DNA from: Brachyhypopomus gauderio
Taxonomy: Eukaryota; Chordata; Actinopteri; Gymnotiformes; Hypopomidae
Assembly (NCBI RefSeq): GCF_052324685.1
Contig: NC_135212.1
Span: forward strand, 23,566,316 to 23,630,315
DNA length: 64,000 nucleotides
Direction: 5' to 3'
In this document: positions 44,501-56,670 of the stretch, in pieces
Position numbering within the stretch: the stretch's first letter is position 1
Layout of the letters: the number at the start of each line of letters is the position of its first letter
Made by a program: the position numbers and the translations under genes
The notes under the pieces: generated by a model
Told to the model about the DNA's origin: nothing
Databases searched by the model: none
The model's input: the letters and a program-made list of their open reading frames with translations, nothing else

Positions 44501-47500
44501 GTGTCCCTTCATCCCAGAGGACAACGACGACACTCCTGAGGACGTGTGCCAGACTCTTGCCCTGCTGCACGAGGACCGGGTAAACTGCACCCTCAGAATG
44601 GCTATTCGCCCCTTGCTTTAACCTACTTTTGTCTTTTGGTTCATTTTTGACTCCTCTTGATTAGCTTTTTCTTTCATCCCCTTCATGTCTGCATAGGCTG
44701 AGGTTTGGGACCTTGACATCCTGCGGTCCAGTAACCACACGTGGCCTATGGATGCCACTGAGCTTAAGGAGGGCTTCATCACCATTAGAGGGCACACAGC
44801 GGTAGGCAGTAATCATCTCACTGCTTGCCCTCTTGTGTCTGTCGCCACTGCGATGATGAGCTACCCCAGCCTGTAATTGCAGTACACACCACTGACTTGC
44901 ACTCAGCCTGGACTCTGCTTTTCTGCAGCGAATCAGCGAGGGCGCTCTGTCCCCTGACGGCACCGTTCTGGCCACGGCCAGTCATGATGGATTTGTCAAA
45001 TTCTGGCAGATCTACATTGAAGGGCAAGACCAGCCAAGGTATGCTCAGTGTTTGCACTGCCTCTGTGAAGACACCAAGCAGATTAGCAGCATTTGGCATT
45101 AGCTGCATATCAGCTCTGCAGTGTTCTGGAAATAAAACTGTCGTGAATCAGTGAGCTATAATTAAGAACATGGTATAAATTCTTGATTTGGGGTTTGATT
45201 GCACTTCTCCCAGTTCACTTGTCTGAGTGCTGAATGGTCAGTATGTAATTCTCAGTCTCCAGTCTCTGAAGCTGTCTCTGTCCCGCAGATGTCTGCACGA
45301 GTGGCAGCCCCACAGTGGGAGGCCTCTCTCCTGCCTTCTTTTCTGTGACAACCACAAGAAACAAGACCCAGAGTGAGTGACCATATAGTACTTTTCCACC
45401 AACATGGTGACTGTGCCAAATTCTTGAACTGTTCTGTGCTTTTTCCGTTACAAAAGAACTGGTTCTTAGCTGGCAGAATTGCTGCTGTTTTGACCTCATA
45501 AACCTTTTGAAGCAGAACCACGGACTCTAATGACACAAGTGGCCAAAAGGGTGGGGCCCTGAATGCCCACCCCAGATCCCCATTTATACTGGCTGGTGGA
45601 AATGGGGTGTGTTTTTGTAACCCCACACTTACTGCACCACGAGCAGCAACACTTAGTAGGCACATGCCAGTTTTTCACCAAGAATCAGCTCCATGGCACA
45701 ATCTCCTGACTACAAATGTCAACCTGACTGCTGCAGTAGTGAATGGCGGTGGAGGTTGTAATAAGTTACTGCTGGCGCTGGGTTTTTGTCCACACTTGCT
45801 GAAGCTTGGCTTTGTGCTGCGCTCCAGTGTGCCCTTCTGGAGGTTCCTGATCACTGGGGCAGACCAGAACCAGGAGCTGAAGATGTGGTGCACCGTTTCA
45901 TGGACTTGCCTCCAGACTATTAGGTATGTATGAAGGTTACATCCACAGTTGTGCTTTACACGCTAAGGTAGATTTGAACCGTCTTACTGATAGTTTGTCC
46001 AAACATTTGATGATCTAAATCCTGATACCTGTTTGGGGGGCAATATTTGTATTGTGTGATTGTGTAGCACCATTGGGATTCATTGTTGTGAAGTTATGCT
46101 GTTGTTTTTGGGTTGTGTGTTTTAGGTTCAGTCCGGACCCGTTAAACTCCAGCGTCCTGCCTAGTCTGAAGGCCAGCCTGGACCTGTCTGCCGAGTGTCT
46201 CATCCTCACGGACGTGCAGAGAAAGGTCCGCACAGTCTCCTCATCCACTTTGAATAGGCTTGAATAGGCACTCCATAGTACTGACATTAATGGTCTCCCT
46301 TTTAATGTGGCTTTTTAAACAGACCATAGTCCACAGAACCTGCAATGTGCAATGGAATATTGGAGTTAATAAAGAATTGCTACTAGGCCCTGGTGATGTA
46401 TATCATAGACAACGATAATAAACCATGTGACATGGTTGGAGAAAAATTCTGGGGATTTATATTGTTTTACTTACCTTGAGAATAGGGGGAAAAAAAAGAT
46501 TTGCCACAAAACTGAAACTGTAACATGTCATGCCATTTGTAATAACAGCTTGTTTTGAAAGAGCTCCATTCTAACACTGCTAACGTTCCTGTATATTTCC
46601 AATGGTGATTGATGCTAGGTATCATGTCCTGGGTAAGCTACATCAGATCAAATGTGCATGTTCCTATGCTGTTAACACAAGTGGGGTGTACTGTCTGAAA
46701 GTTCTAAACGTTGCATATGTTCCTGTCCTTCCTATAATGGAGATGCATGAAGAGAGTGTAGTGAAATTGATCGTGTAGCTACCACATTTCCTGCAGTTCA
46801 CTTTTGTGTGAATGAAATTATGCTATTGTTCAGATGTGGATATTTTAATTGAACAAAACAATGAAAAATGCATTTAAAGATTCTGGAATTCAGGAAGTCT
46901 TGTTGGTGTTCTAAATGAACAGAAGATGTGAATTATACTGGCTTAATCAAAAGAATAAATCATGAGAGCAACCATAAAATAATTAAGCCCAAATGCAAAT
47001 TAATGCTTAAATGGAACTGAACTAAACGATTTAAGGGAGCTTACTGTAGGTAACATGTTAATCTACAGCAGGCTTTTCAAAAGAAACGTGAGCCTGTTTA
47101 TTTTCTTCAGTTTTAGCACCCACTTGGAGGATGTATGGGTACTAGGCACCCACTTGGAGGATGTATGGGTACTAGGCACCCACTTGGAGGATGTATGGGT
47201 ACTAGGCACCCACTTGGAGGATGTATGGGTACTAGGCACCCACTTGGAGGATGTATGGGTACTAGGCACCCACTTGGAGGATGTATGGGTACTAGGCACC
47301 CACTTGGAGGATGTATGGGTACTAGGCACCCACTTGGAGGATGTATGGGTACTAGGCACCCACTTGGAGGATGTATGGGTACTAGGCACCCACTTGGAGA
47401 ATGTATGGGTACTAGGCACCCACTTGGAGAATGTATGGGTACTAGGCACCCACTTGGAGAATGTATGGGTACTAGGCACCCACTTGGAGGATGTATGGGT

Positions 47501-50500
47501 ACTAGGCACCCACTTGTAGGATGTATGGGTACTTGTGAATATGCATGTGGAGGTGTGGTTTCTGGAAGTCTACAAGTAGTTGGGGCTTCCAGTTCTTTTC
47601 TTTCGTTAAATAATATATTTGTCATTTAATTTGGCAATGGCAATGAGTTTTATTTAGACTTTTCAGTTACAAAGGCTAAAGATGGCACAGGTATTCTTTT
47701 CCTATGGTGGAGAGAGGTGGCATCATTGGTGTAGGTAATTAATTACTTATATATGGTACATTTTATATAATGTACCGTAATATAAATATGGTTAAAATAG
47801 CAAAAATTGACATGAAGTTTCAAATGCTGATTCACTGGCAGTGAAATTATTCATCTGAATATTTTAATAAGAAATGTGTGTATGCATGCTTGTTTACTAT
47901 CTAAATTTGTGGAAAGCTATTAGGAGCTGCTTATTGGGTCTGTGCTTATTTGTTTTTAATGACCGTGTGTATGTCTGAACTAAAGAGTGCAGTGCATTAT
48001 GGGTGCCAGGGCTCTTGCACATGGGCCAGATCCTGCGTGTCGCCCGACAGGCCAGGTGGGGTAAGGTGCTAACAGCACCAAGGGCGTGGACTTCATTTTG
48101 TCATACTGATAGAAATGCGTACAAGGGTATCTGCCAAGCAATGTAAATGTCATTTGATCAGTTCCATCTGGCACTTGATCAGTTCTCAGTGGATCCTGGG
48201 AGATGTGGGTTGGGCCCTGGGTGACTGTTCTGATTGTATGTCGTTGAGCAGGTGCTGTATGTGATGGAGCTCTTCCAGGACCAAGATAAGGGTCGTGCCA
48301 GCTTTACGGCGGTCTCTGAGTTCCTGCTCACGCACCCTGTGCTGAGCTTTGGCGTTCAGGATGTCAGTCACGCCCGTCTGTGCCACACTGAAGTCCTTCC
48401 CCCCGACGAGGAGAGTGAGAGCATGACTGCAGGTTAGAGACTTGCTTTTGTACTGGTTCACCAGTTGGATGTGTCAGATCAACAGATTCTTTGGATGACG
48501 AGTCCTCTTTGGCAATGTATTTACTAAGGTTTGGCAGATAACCATTCCCCAGTGTGTGATCCTGCAGGTATTTGATTCTTATTATTATTTCACCTTTCAC
48601 AGAGGGAAGCCACGGGCCTCTGGAGTCCAAATCAGGAATTCAAATCAAGCTTTACTGTGTGCACACAAAGTGAGTTTGTTAACCACATCCTTCCCACTCC
48701 TGCCCCCTTCCACATTGCCTCAAAAATCATTTTGCCCTGACGCCTTGAATTCTGAGTAGCTTGCTTGTGCAGCTCGGGGCTTATGCATGCATTTAGTGGA
48801 TATGAATCAACGAATCCTTACACACGGAGTCATGAAAGCTGCACGGTGTTCTAGAGGTGATGTGTACAGCAGTGTTCGAGTGTGAGAAGCTGTCCTGTAA
48901 AGCATTCTCCTGTCACAGGTCCCTCCAGGACGTCCAGATCTGGTTCCAGCCCAACCAAGATGCAGCCGCCTCCCTCTTCATGCCGGCGAGCTCCAGCTCC
49001 CAGGACGGTTTTGGTACGACCCACGGCTTAATGCCCTCGATTATGTTTATCCTCTTGCACCATCTACTAATCTCTCTTGTAATACCTGAAGCGAGCGGAG
49101 CTTGGTTCCCAGCGTCGTCCTTGCGTGTGCCTGGGCGCTGTGTTCTTGGCCATGACTCTTGCGTGCTCTTCACCGCGACTTTTATAAAAACGTTTTCCAG
49201 GTTTCGCGGATCCACTGACTGATCTGAGTGTAGAGGCACTGAGCTCGGACAAGGAGTCTGCGGGCAGCGGCTCGCAGAGCGACCTGTGCAAGATGCCAGC
49301 TCTCCCCGCCCCTGCAGACTTTCTGAGCCCCTCGGGCAACGCCATGCCCAAGCTCATGACCCCAGATGCCTTCTTGACCCCCAGCACATCTGTAAGGCTC
49401 CATGCTCACTTACTATTCTAGTTCTGCAGCAATACTGCAGCTACTGTTAACTGTATGGTGATGATGATGAAAGTAATGTTAATAATAGTACTGTGCCACC
49501 TCAGGTGCCCGCCTCTCCTGGTAGCAGTGCCAGCAGCCTCACAATAGTCACAGCCATGAGCAGCTCGGACAGCGGTGCCAGGTAAGACTCGGACCTGTCA
49601 GTAGGCGCTGGGCTAGATTTAACGTGCCTGCTTCTGGGACAAAATCAGTTTAGTGCAGCGGTTCTCAATCAGGTCCAGTACACCTTAGACAGGCAGTCAC
49701 GATCTCTGCGGTCCTCGATCACCTGGTTCAGGTGAATGTGGAGCTGGAAAAGAGGCAATCTGCTCTGGGTAGGACTTCAGAGCCATGTGATACTGCAGCG
49801 CAGACACAGACATTGCAGCCGGTTTGTGATCCTGTATAGCAGTCAGTGCCACCTGTGTTAGTGCTGTCCCTATTCATGTCGGTAAGCCATGCGCTATTAA
49901 CACAGGCCTGTGGAGGACCTGACTCAGAGCCCCAAGCTGGGGATGGATGGAGGCAGCAGCCTGAACCTCAGCGCCAGCACCAACAGCCCGAGGTCCAGCT
50001 CCATCCTCATCCCAGGCCTGGGAGAAAACCTCCAGGTACTTCTCCACCCAGTGCCAAACTCCGTTATGTACATCAGTGCTAGTTATGCCAAGATTTCTTT
50101 TTGCGTGTTGCAGACTGTTGTATGCTTCCTTGCTCTGTCTGTAAGAGAGAATATCAGATTTAGATATAAACGTACAGCAATTATATATGTACAACAATTT
50201 AAAGCCATTCTCTGGGCAACATATTTACTTTGGCTTAGAATTTGTTTATTGTTATTTGTTTATTCTTAAACGGCTGTATTTGTATTTGCACTTTTGTTTT
50301 AATCCAGTGTATAAGAATCATTATGACTTTCACTGTTGGTAAATCTTTACCTAAGAGAGCCCTTTCAAGTCCTTCTTTTGGCTCTTGCATTGAGCGTTCT
50401 TTCTTTGAGTCTAATAGGGGCGCTACACCCCAACCTCCTCTCTATTTGGTTCCCTTTCTCCTCGCCCCACGCCACCCTGGCCTGGCCGCACACCAGGGCT

Positions 50501-52720
50501 TCTCTCCTCCGCTTGTGCGCTCTCCCTCCCTCCTGCACGAGGCCTCTCTGCTGTGTGAGGCGGTCCCCTACACTCACGCGCCTCCCCTGCCCTACCCGCT
50601 GCCCCCTATGCAGGTGCTGTCCTCTCCGAACCCGCCCCTGTCCCTGGACCTGCAGGTCATGGAGCCCATGCTGCTACCCCCGGCGTCGCCTACCAGAGCC
50701 CGCTCCCCGGACGTCATCTCCTCCGCCTCCACGGCCATGTCGCAGGACATCCCCGAGATCGCCTCCGAGACGCTGCAGAGGGGCCTGGCGGGTGCGTCTG
50801 CGGGCGAGTCGCGCGACCCGCTCCAAGGCCTCCACGCGGACACCATGGCCTCGGCTGCCTCCGCCCTGCACCTCCTCTCGCCCCGGAGCCGCAACGGCTC
50901 CGAGCACGTGCTCATGCCGCCGGAGCTGGGAGGGGCGGGGCCCGGCGATGGTGAGCAGAGGCTGGGCACCACACCCTCGCTGCTGGAGACGGCGCTGTCG
51001 CAGGAGAACGCAGCGGCCGCTGCCTCCTGTTCTGACAGCAGCGCCAATCACAGCTGGCCCGCTGCGCCCGACATCACCCGCGAGACGCGCAACAGCCTGC
51101 GGGACAACGGCCTGGCAGACTGGTGAGGCCCAGCGCCCTGAACGCCCCACATGGTCTTGAGCAGCTCACAACACAAACATCAATCTGCTTCCTCTTTGCT
51201 GTTGTCCAGGTTTACATTGCTTGTGGCTTTCCTGTCTAAAGCACTTTGAGAGCGATTGATTTATTGGTAATTGAAATAAAGAGCTTTATGAATTAAGATT
51301 AGTAGTGCTGCTGGTGGTAGTAGTAATAGTCTTAAATCTCTGACGGGTGACATCAAAGACGGAAATTAATACCGTGTAATATTAATGTTGGCAGTTCACT
51401 CACAATAACCCTCATTTGGAATGTCAATGTTGTCCAGCTCTAGAGAGGACATGAAGGACAGGCACCTGTCTCCTCCCTACCACAGACGCACTTATCACTT
51501 GACCCAGAATGACAGCCAGGATGCCAGCGCTGAGCAGAGGTGGGTACCGCAGCACCCACACTGCAGCCGTAGACCCACGGCTGTTGACCTTGGAGAGGCT
51601 CCCATATCTACATATTCTTTGCCAAATTTTCTCTATTTTTAATTATAGGGCTGCCCTATATTTATCTCACATACTTCTGTTTATTTAACGTACAATCCTA
51701 ATCTTAAAATTTCTGTTATATTATAAGGGATTTTACAGGCTTTAAATAGCTGTTCTTTGCCACAGATGCAAAGTTATAATTTGCATAGCACACTTATTTA
51801 TATAAAAAAAATCTTGTCTTCTGTTTTCAAAGCAATGGGTTGACGTGCAGTATCTTGCAGGTATCTGCAGAAAAGCACACTCCATTAAGCCTTACCTTGA
51901 GTCATAGACCTCACTGTAATTCATTGTGTGATTTAATTAGTTCATTTTTCATTTTTTAATAATTTCATAGTCATAATTAACATGTAAATTTGTGATAAAG
52001 CCTGGTATATTATTTATAGAAATATGTCTTCAAGGCAAAATTTGACCGAAAAATTAACATGCCAGAAAGACAGGTATCTTTCAATCTAATCTCCAATTAC
52101 TCCATCTTTAGAGTATGATTGATTACCAGATACTTGATGTTTCACTGCACTGAGAAAACGCAAAGGAAGTGTTGAAGTCTATGAAGAGCTGCCCCTAGTC
52201 ATTACCACTGAATAATGTCAACATGCTTCCTGACTTGGGGCACACCTGTAATCAACCCTGCACGCGCCTCATCAGTGATGTAATGGCGGCTAACACACCT
52301 TTCCTTACCTCAGTGACCACGATGACGAGGTGGCCAGTCTGGCGTCGTCATCGGGGAACTGCGCCTCCCGCACCTCCCACAGGCTCCCAGTGAAGGACTG
52401 GAAGACCTCGCCGCGCGGCTCGCCCAAGCTCAAACGCAAAAGCAAGAAGGATGATGGGTGAGACACCTGCCACACCGCCTGTTGGTGCACGTGTGAGTAG
52501 AATAATGTGTTCTCAAACTGGACAAGTGTATTAACATGTCGTGTTTCCCCCGCTAGTGATTGCGCACAATCCAGACAGGCCGATCACCAGGTAAGATCGC
52601 CGTTGTGTGTGTTACCGAGTATGTCCAGGAATAAAATTACAATGTCTGTGTGTGTTCAGGGGAAATAGATTATTGTAGCTGTTGTAGCTTGGATCAGTAT
52701 CGCCCCTGCTCATGCCTTTG

Positions 52721-52799
<79 letters not shown>

Positions 52800-55700
52800 G
52801 TCAGCTGAGTGTGGAAGTGCAAGAGGAGCTGTTGCTTCTCCTGAGGAGCCAGCAGAGGGAGCTGTCTGAGCTGCGGCAGAGCCAGCAGGAGCTCCTGCAG
52901 AGGGTCACGGGCCACATGGACGCTGTGCAGAGCTCCATCATGGCCCACGTCCAGCACGTCCTACTCACACAGCAGGAACAGGAACGTATCCTTCCACCAG
53001 AGGCAGCTCACGGCCACGGGCTTATACTGCAGAGGGGAGTGGGGATGGGTGTAAGTTAGGCTTGGTCTGTATGTGAGATTTGAAAGCAGAGAGTTCGACA
53101 GCCAGAGACTTATACAGTTAGCAGTGAGTCAGGCTGTTCATAGACTAGTGTTTTTTGGACAGCATGAGTTATTCAAACTGCTTTTGTTAAGGACAAATAT
53201 GTTCACTCTCATGGGGCTCACTCTCATGGGGCTCACTCTCATGCATAAGTTCTGTCCGTTTTGCCACCGAATGTCTGAAGCTTATTGTAATTTAAAACCA
53301 CACCATGTCCTGCCTTTTTGGGCTTTTACAACCACGTTTGCCGCTGGGCCCTTGACTGCCTGCCGTGCGTTAGAGAGGAGGATGGAGCGTGTGCTGACGG
53401 AAGGGCAGGCGCGTAGTCAACAGCTCCAGGACCACATGGCCCAGCAGCTGGCCCACACGCTGGGCACCATGCTCTCCAGCCGCCTGGACAAGGTGCTGCG
53501 AGAGGAGATGAAGAAAACCGTCCCGCAGAGTAAGACGCCGATTGCGGCCTTTTCTCTGGGGCAGCTCGACGGGACGTAGGAGCTGTGTGCGTGGCTGATG
53601 TTGAGAGCCACAGGTGTGCAGGAAGGGGCGTGTGGAGAAGTCATTGGTGCTGTGATTGTGTTCGCAGCCATTTCAAAATGCATGGAACCTGTGACTGGGC
53701 AGATGAGCAGTACGATTGCAGCCAAGCTGACCGCAGTGGAGGGGACGCTAAAGGAGAACGTCACCAAAGTGGTCAAGTCTAAGGTGTGTGTGTGTGAGTT
53801 TGAGTTTAAAGGTTGGACAGTACATATTCTTCAGAATTGGCAGTTTCAAAGCTATGGCACTTCAGAGTTTCTCATCTGTGTTATAGGGCTTTTCCAGAAC
53901 ATGTATTAAATCTAATCTTGGAACTGCCCTGCTGATTGCGATTAACCATTCATTATTTTAGTCTAGATTTAGGCTTAATCTGTAGTCTGTGTCAAGGAAG
54001 CTAACTCAACATGGTACTGGAACCCATGTGTACTACATGCTACATGTAATGTTCAATATGTTTAGACCTAAACTTAAGATCTTATAGCAATAAATACATT
54101 AATAGTACCAGGGGACGTGTTTTGAACGGAGTTCATCGCGGGCTCAGTTAGTCTGGAACATCACCCACTGCCCAAGGGGGACTAAATCGTCCCATGCCTG
54201 CTCCTCCTCCCTGTGCAGAACACTACGGATGCCATGGGCCGTGCGGCGGCCGAAGCCATGCAGGGCCCCATCCAGGCGGCCTACAAAGACGCCTTCCAGA
54301 GCATCGTGCTCCCCGTGTTTGAGCGCGGCTGCCAGTCCATGTTCCAGCAGATCAACGACAGCTTTAAGCAGGGAACCCATGAGTGTAAGAACCTACGAAC
54401 CACCACCTCTCAAAGCCCATCTGGTAGCCCTGGTGCTCGCGTTTGTTTACTCCAGTCAAAAGATAAACCCAGGCAGTATATTGAGGGAATTAAACAGATG
54501 GTATATCTTGCCCTCGGCAGACCTCCTCTATTTGAGACAAGGAGTTGTACAGCAGAATTTAAAACCTGCACCTATTTATGATTGGAGCTGTCTTCTTTAA
54601 AAGAAAAAATGAATACATTTACCTTTATAATGATATAGTTGCATTAGATATAGCGGTGTCCTGCTTACTGTGGTGATGATGGCCTACAACGTCTGCAGAT
54701 CTTGGTTTCCTTCCCGCCCACTCCAGATATCCAGCAGCTGGAGGCGCACGTCAAGAACAGGAAGCAGCGTGAGCAGGACGCACGCGACCCTGTGATTGGT
54801 CAGCTGCAGCAGATGATTGACACGCTGCAGACTTCCCAAGATCAGATGGCCACTACTGTAGCGGCCAGCGTGCGCTCCGAGGTTCAGCACCAGCTACACC
54901 TGATCGTGGGAAAGTAAGTTTCCACCACACGGCATCTTTATTATTATTATTTTTTAATATAAAATCAAAAGTCATCGAAACTCCAGTGAGCGGCACATGT
55001 TGGGAGGATGCTATAAGACTTAAAAAATTTATTAATAATTAATTTCCCTTTCTTAGGGAAATGTTAGTTGTGGATGTGCAAACTGATTGCTGCTTAAGGT
55101 GCAGCGTAAATACCGGGTACGCTGAATCCTGCTTAAGCCGGGGTTTAATTTCTGCCAATAAAGCCGGTTTGCTTTTCTCCCAGCACTTTGCTTGGTGTAA
55201 CGCTATACTTGAATTTGGACGCGTCTATTAAACGTACCCTTCCCATGTTTGTGCTGTGGTTGCAAAAACGATTCATAACTGCAGTTTAGTACTGATTTGT
55301 TTGTGCATTCACAGTTATTAAGAAATTGCCACACCAGGCTTCTGAATGCTAAGGCAATGATTCCCTTTGGAGCGGTGGTGGAGCCTACACCACTGGGGGT
55401 TTGTTCTCCTTTAAATGCTTCACTGGCGTTGCCCTGCCCAGTACTCCCCTTTCATGGAGTATCTTTTCAGCAAGCTCTCTTGAGCTTGTTAAGTAAGCAC
55501 TGCGCTTTAGAACTCTCTCCTCGCTATTTTTTTGGTGGACTCTAAAGCGCCATGTAGCAGCTTGTATTGGAAGGTAAGCGGGCTCACGGCGGGCGTGTGG
55601 TGCTTGCAGCCTGCAGGACTCCATCCTGACCCAGGTGCAGCGCATCGTGAAGGGCGAGGTGAGCCTGGCCATGAAGGAGCAGCAGGCGGCCGTCACCTCC

Positions 55701-56634
55701 AGCATCATGCAGGCCATGCGCTCGGCGGCCGGCACGCCCGTGCCCACAGCGCACCTCGACTACCAGGCTCAGCAGGCCACCATCTTGCAGCTTCTGCAGC
55801 AGGGCCAGCTCAACGAGGCCTTCCAGCAGGTCAGACAACGTTTTTTTTTTTTTTTTTGCCACTCACACTTACCTTTCCAGTCCTGGGCTTTCTGCGCCGT
55901 ATTTTAAAGCCAAACGCAAATTCAACTTTGCTCCTTTTGCTTCCTAAGCTGATGAAGGCATGCTGGTGCTTTCTCTCGTCTGCTGTTCCTCCAGGCCTTG
56001 TCTGCGGCCGACCTGAACCTGGTGCTGTATGTGTGCGAGACCGTGGACTCCCAGCAGGTGTTCGGCCAGCACCCGTGTCCCCTGCACCAGGCCGTCCTGC
56101 TCTCCCTCATCCAACAGCTCTCCACCAGCCTGGCCACGCGCACCGACCTCAAGATCAGGTCAGTCTCCACGCCCCAGCAGGGGGCTTCCGCCCCTGAAAA
56201 GCCCAGCGGCCAGTTCGTTAGGTGGCATTTGAACGCTGCGTCGTCCTTTTCTGAACCAGGATGGCTTGGGTTCATGAGCAGGGACCACACAAAGCGGTTG
56301 CACGCACCCACTGCCGGGGAATGTAAATGGATTTAGTGGAGTTCATAAAGTGCCTCCCCGTCTAGCCACAGCGAGGCCTGGGAAAGCATGCAAGTACGGC
56401 CCTCCTCTCCATCTGCTCCATTGCTGACGACCTTGAACGAGCGTCCGCTGTCTGCGGTGTAATGGGCGGACTGTGCGGAGTTGCGGTGGACGGCGGTGCA
56501 CTAGGCTCGTTAAAGCCCTCTGCTGCCTGACCGCCCCGCTACAAACGCCAGCCGAGGGACGAGGGCATCCCTCCCTCCAATCACAGCCTAATGTCCCGCA
56601 CGCCCTCTGCTCGGTCCCTTTACTGCTTAGGAAG

Positions 56635-56670
<36 letters not shown>

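Noticed and set aside
47117..47533. CRISPR-like array
   Set aside because: Units are directly joined without spacers, in a vertebrate intron; it is a minisatellite.
47063..47629. Four long open frames on both strands over the 30-bp repeat
   Set aside because: The repeat length is a multiple of three and lacks stops; no family match, and the region lies in an EDC4 intron.
50336..51160. Second plus-frame and minus-frame open frames over EDC4 exon 18
   Set aside because: Shadows of the GC-rich exon; only the frame giving ARSPDVISSASTAMSQ matches EDC4.
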